NCBI GenBank assembly: GCA_002338505.1
Contig: DDIK01000181.1
Location: 1-8,539 of the forward strand
DNA length: 8,539 nucleotides
Reading direction: 5' to 3'
Origin: Bacteriovorax sp. UBA1852
GTDB taxonomy: Bacteria > Bdellovibrionota > Bacteriovoracia > Bacteriovoracales > Bacteriovoracaceae
Below the pieces are notes generated by a model. The model was not told the origin of the DNA and did not search any database. It saw nothing but the letters and a program-made list of their open reading frames with translations. The position numbers and the translations under genes are program-made. Within the stretch, counting starts at the first letter, position 1. Every line of letters begins with the position of its first letter. Shown piece after piece: positions 6,192 through 8,539 of this stretch.

Positions 6192-6767
6192 GTGAAAGAG
6201 CAGAAGAAAGCTTTAAGACACAGGGTTAAGAAGTCTCTTCAAACTTTAAGCGACATAAGAAAGAAAGAATTATCAATCTTAGTTCAAAATAATATCAGAA
6301 GCTTCCTTCAAGAAAATATTCTTATCCATGAAAATATAGGTTTGTACTATCCTTTAGAAGATGAGGTAGATCCAATCTATGATAGAAATCAGAGTTTCTT
6401 TTTTCCAAGAATGAACTCTGAAGATGAAATGAGGTTCTACGCCGCAAAGCTGACTGAGCTAAAAGAGCAGGTTGTTTTCGGAAAGACCTTTAAAGAGCCT
6501 CAGATAAGAGAAAGTGAAGAGGTGATTAAAGCTTATATGGTACCCGGCTTGGCCTTTACAAGAAAGGGAAAGCGACTTGGACGAGGAAAGGGTTACTACG
6601 ATAAGTATTTTGAAAGAATAGAGAGAAGTAGTAGAGATATATTAAAAATTGGAATTTGCTTCGAAGAGCAAATATTTGAAGAAGAAGAAATTCAGACAGA
6701 GTCACATGACATAAGAATGGATTTTATAATAACGCCTTTAAATATTTACGAAGCAAGTAGTCCCTAA
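6192..6767 (+). CDS. fau: 5-formyltetrahydrofolate cyclo-ligase
   Basis: The enzyme (methenyl-THF synthetase) converts 5-formyl-THF and ATP to 5,10-methenyl-THF, returning a folate storage form to the one-carbon pool in the cytoplasm. The 191-residue product is of normal family length. Family marks are the basic N-terminus (KEQKKALRHRVK), the N-terminal region with IGLYYPLEDEVDP, the FFFPRM segment, the nucleotide/folate loop VPGLAFTRKGKRLGRGKGYYD (117-137), and the C-terminal SHDIRMDFIITP (171-182) with His172, Asp173 and Asp177. Lys133 stands where E. coli has a second Gly (GMGGG); this variant is known elsewhere in the family. Translation starts at GTG 6192, four bases after the zapA stop, with only a weak purine run before it, so translational coupling to zapA is likely. 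The stop codon overlaps the Shine-Dalgarno site of rny. Confidence 0.92.
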   Translation: MKEQKKALRHRVKKSLQTLSDIRKKELSILVQNNIRSFLQENILIHENIGLYYPLEDEVDPIYDRNQSFFFPRMNSEDEMRFYAAKLTELKEQVVFGKTFKEPQIRESEEVIKAYMVPGLAFTRKGKRLGRGKGYYDKYFERIERSSRDILKIGICFEEQIFEEEEIQTESHDIRMDFIITPLNIYEASSP

Positions 6768-6779
6768 AGGAGAGAAATA

Positions 6780-8339
6780 ATGACAACAGAGGTAATTTTA
6801 GCGTCAGTCCTCTTTCTTATAATCGGTGCCGGAATTGGTTTTGTCGTGAGAAATGCTCAGGCAAAGAAAGAACTAGCAGAGAGAGAAAAGAAAGGTGATG
6901 AGATAATTGATAAGGCCAAAGAACAGGCCAAGGATATTAATTACAAAGCACGTAAAGAAGCAAAAGAGTCTGCTAACGAAGAAAAACAAGAAGTTGAAAA
7001 GCAGATTAAAAAGCTTAGAAAAGAAATGAATGACGAGGAAAAGGAATTCAATAAGAAAGTTGCTAAGCTTGAATCCAAAGAAGAGCAATATGAAAAGAAC
7101 TTAAAAGACCTTTCTAAGAAAGAAGAAGAAATTAAGCACAAAGAAGTCGAAGCCATTCGCGAAAAAGAGAAATTTATTCTTAAAACTCAAGAGTATGGTG
7201 ATAAGTTGACGGAAGTTGCGGCGATGTCTAAAGACGATGCTAAGAATGAGTTAATCAAGATAATGGAAGAAGAAGCAAAAGTTGATTTTTCTAAAATGAT
7301 TACAAAAATGGAAGAAGACGCAAAAGAAGAAGCGGAAGAAAGAGCAAAGAGAGTTGTAGGTATTGCAGTTCAAAGGTTTGCTGGAGAATATGTCGCAGAA
7401 AAAACGATTACGACAGTCGATCTTCCTGGAGATGAGGTTAAAGGTCGTCTCATTGGTAGAGAAGGTCGAAACATTAGGGCCTTCGAACAAATTTGTGGTG
7501 TCGATCTTATTATTGATGACACTCCAGAGCTTGTTGTAATTTCATCTTTTAACGTTGTTAGAAGAGAAATCGCAAAGAAGACTATTGAAAAACTTATTGC
7601 TGATGGAAGAATCCATCCTGCAAAAATTGAAGAATTTCATGACAAATCAAAGTCAGAGTTTGAAAAACATTTACTATCACTTGGTGAAAAAGCTCAACTT
7701 GAGATTGGTGTGCATGGGATTCACCCTGAAATCTTAAAACTTATTGGAGCTCTAAACTTTAGAACTTCATATACTCAAAATCAGTATCAGCATGCAATTG
7801 AGGCGGCTTTTGTCGCGGGTGCAATGGCAAGTGAGATGGGATTAAATGTTAAGCAAGCAAGAAGAGCTGGTCTCTTACATGATATTGGAAAGGTCTTAGA
7901 TGCTTCTGCTGAAGGATCTCACGCTGTTATTGGTGCAGACTTTGCTAAAAAGTATGGAGAGTCTCCAGACATTGTTCATGCTATTAGAGCTCACCATGAT
8001 GATGAAAAGCCAGAATCAATACTAGCTCACATTGTTGCAGCATCAGATGCAATTAGTGGCGCAAGACCTGGAGCAAGAAAAGCTCTTACTGAATCTTATG
8101 TTTCTAGACTTTCAGATATTGAAGAAATTGTTAACTCTTTTGATGGAGTATCAAAATCTTATGCGATCTCTGGTGGACGTGAAGTTAGAGTCTTCGTTGA
8201 AAATGGTAAAATTGATGATGAGCAAACAGTTATGCTCTCTAGAGATATTGCTAGAAAGATCGAAGATGAGATGTCTTATCCTGGAACGATTAAGGTTACA
8301 GTTGTAAGAGAGACTAAAGCAATTGGTGTTGCAAAGTAA
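6780..8339 (+). CDS. rny: Ribonuclease Y
   Basis: RNase Y is a membrane-bound endoribonuclease that starts mRNA decay by cleaving single-stranded regions. The 519 residues match the usual length (B. subtilis about 520). In order: a transmembrane helix at about 4-24 (VILASVLFLIIGAGIGFVV); a long, highly charged Lys/Glu coiled coil at about 28-190; a KH RNA-binding domain with GRLIGREGRNIR (222-233) and DLIIDDTPE after it; and an HD hydrolase domain with His338, His367-Asp368 (HDIGK), His405-His406 and Asp423 in ASDAISGARPGAR. The metal-binding set is complete. AAGGAG (6767-6772), overlapping the fau stop, lies seven bases before the ATG, a strong site suggesting high expression. The gene is last in the zapA-fau-rny group and is followed by an intrinsic terminator 30 bases after its stop. 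Confidence 0.97.
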   Translation: MTTEVILASVLFLIIGAGIGFVVRNAQAKKELAEREKKGDEIIDKAKEQAKDINYKARKEAKESANEEKQEVEKQIKKLRKEMNDEEKEFNKKVAKLESKEEQYEKNLKDLSKKEEEIKHKEVEAIREKEKFILKTQEYGDKLTEVAAMSKDDAKNELIKIMEEEAKVDFSKMITKMEEDAKEEAEERAKRVVGIAVQRFAGEYVAEKTITTVDLPGDEVKGRLIGREGRNIRAFEQICGVDLIIDDTPELVVISSFNVVRREIAKKTIEKLIADGRIHPAKIEEFHDKSKSEFEKHLLSLGEKAQLEIGVHGIHPEILKLIGALNFRTSYTQNQYQHAIEAAFVAGAMASEMGLNVKQARRAGLLHDIGKVLDASAEGSHAVIGADFAKKYGESPDIVHAIRAHHDDEKPESILAHIVAASDAISGARPGARKALTESYVSRLSDIEEIVNSFDGVSKSYAISGGREVRVFVENGKIDDEQTVMLSRDIARKIEDEMSYPGTIKVTVVRETKAIGVAK

Positions 8340-8368
8340 TAAAGAATTAAGAATTTTCAAATAAACTT

Positions 8369-8398
8369 AAGCACTCTCTAGGGAGTGCTTTCTTTTTT
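8369..8398 (+). terminator. Intrinsic terminator after rny
   Basis: AAGCACTC (8369-8376) pairs perfectly with GAGTGCTT (8383-8390) around a six-base loop TCTAGG, with one possible extra G-T and C-G pair inside. The arm runs into a T-rich tract ending at 8398. It should end the zapA-fau-rny transcript. It may instead act as a partial attenuator, because the next gene's ribosome binding site begins at 8399. Confidence 0.9.
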
Positions 8399-8407
8399 GG
8401 AGAGTTG

Positions 8408-8539
8408 ATGTCACAAATAAAGCGCTACTATTGTTACTTCTCAGCAATTCTTATTCCGTTCACTGTCTATCGTATTTTCGAAATTGACGTGTTCTATATG
8501 ACAGCATTTATCTTGCCGTTCATTGTTTCTATGCTCTTT
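8408..8539 (+). CDS. N-terminal part of a predicted membrane protein (3' end outside window)
   Basis: An open frame of 44 codons runs from ATG 8408 to the window edge without a stop. GGAG (8399-8402) lies five bases before it, a good Shine-Dalgarno site; a TTG at 8405 is in frame but too close to that site. The visible part has a short basic start (MSQIKRYY), a hydrophobic stretch at about 9-19 (CYFSAILIPFT) and a second at about 29-44 (VFYMTAFILPFIVSML), separated by YRIFEID. This suggests an integral membrane protein, but too little is seen to name a family. It sits directly behind the rny terminator, so it depends on readthrough or on a promoter hidden in the rny tail. Confidence 0.65.
   Translation, partial: MSQIKRYYCYFSAILIPFTVYRIFEIDVFYMTAFILPFIVSMLF

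Noticed and set aside
7555..8360. Open frames in other phases and on the minus strand inside rny
   Set aside because: RNase Y is complete in its own frame with all motifs. The others are low-complexity by-products of its Lys/Glu and Leu codons.
1..8539. CRISPR array, tRNA, rRNA, insertion sequence, attachment site or toxin-antitoxin pair
   Set aside because: No regularly spaced direct repeats, no tRNA- or rRNA-like stretches, no transposase motifs and no terminal inverted repeats were seen on either strand.

Overview
The window is AT-rich bacterial chromosome with Gram-negative housekeeping genes: ftsY, zapA, a folate cyclo-ligase and an rny gene for RNase Y. It also carries a large lipoprotein with Ig-like domains and a stand-alone lysyl-tRNA-synthetase-like protein of the EpmA type. 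A membrane-anchored FtsY, RNase Y, an AGA/AAA-rich codon style and a large Ig-like lipoprotein together suggest a predatory-type Bdellovibrionota, of the Bacteriovorax/Halobacteriovorax kind. This placement is inference from gene content, not from a search.

Layout. Positions 1-2570 (minus) hold the first 856 codons of a very large secreted lipoprotein whose end lies outside the window. It combines three putative-Ig (He_PIG-like) domains with four copies of a roughly 70-residue module and a cysteine-bearing C-terminal region. A 183-base divergent intergenic region separates it from a secreted protein of unknown family (2754-3554, plus, TTG start). That gene converges on, and overlaps by four bases, an epmA-like gene (3551-4489, minus). 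A 96-base divergent region then leads into a co-directional housekeeping block: ftsY (4586-5827), zapA (5891-6187), fau (6192-6767) and rny (6780-8339). The block is closed by a clear intrinsic terminator at 8369-8398. A further membrane-protein gene begins at 8408 and runs off the end.

How the genes work together. FtsY receives SRP-ribosome complexes at the membrane. ZapA supports FtsZ ring assembly. The cyclo-ligase recycles 5-formyl-THF into the one-carbon pool. RNase Y initiates mRNA decay at the membrane. zapA, fau and rny are packed within 12 bases of each other and look like one operon. zapA has its own well-formed promoter, placed so that transcription would begin at or next to its ATG.

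Main points of interest: (i) the four-copy module in the lipoprotein; (ii) three genes without a convincing Shine-Dalgarno site that each have a -10-like hexamer exactly 12 to 7 bases before the ATG, suggesting leaderless transcripts; (iii) the zapA-fau pair without 6S RNA between them; (iv) a terminator whose T-run abuts the ribosome binding site of the next gene. I see no CRISPR array, tRNA, rRNA or insertion sequence, and no clear defence or mobile system.
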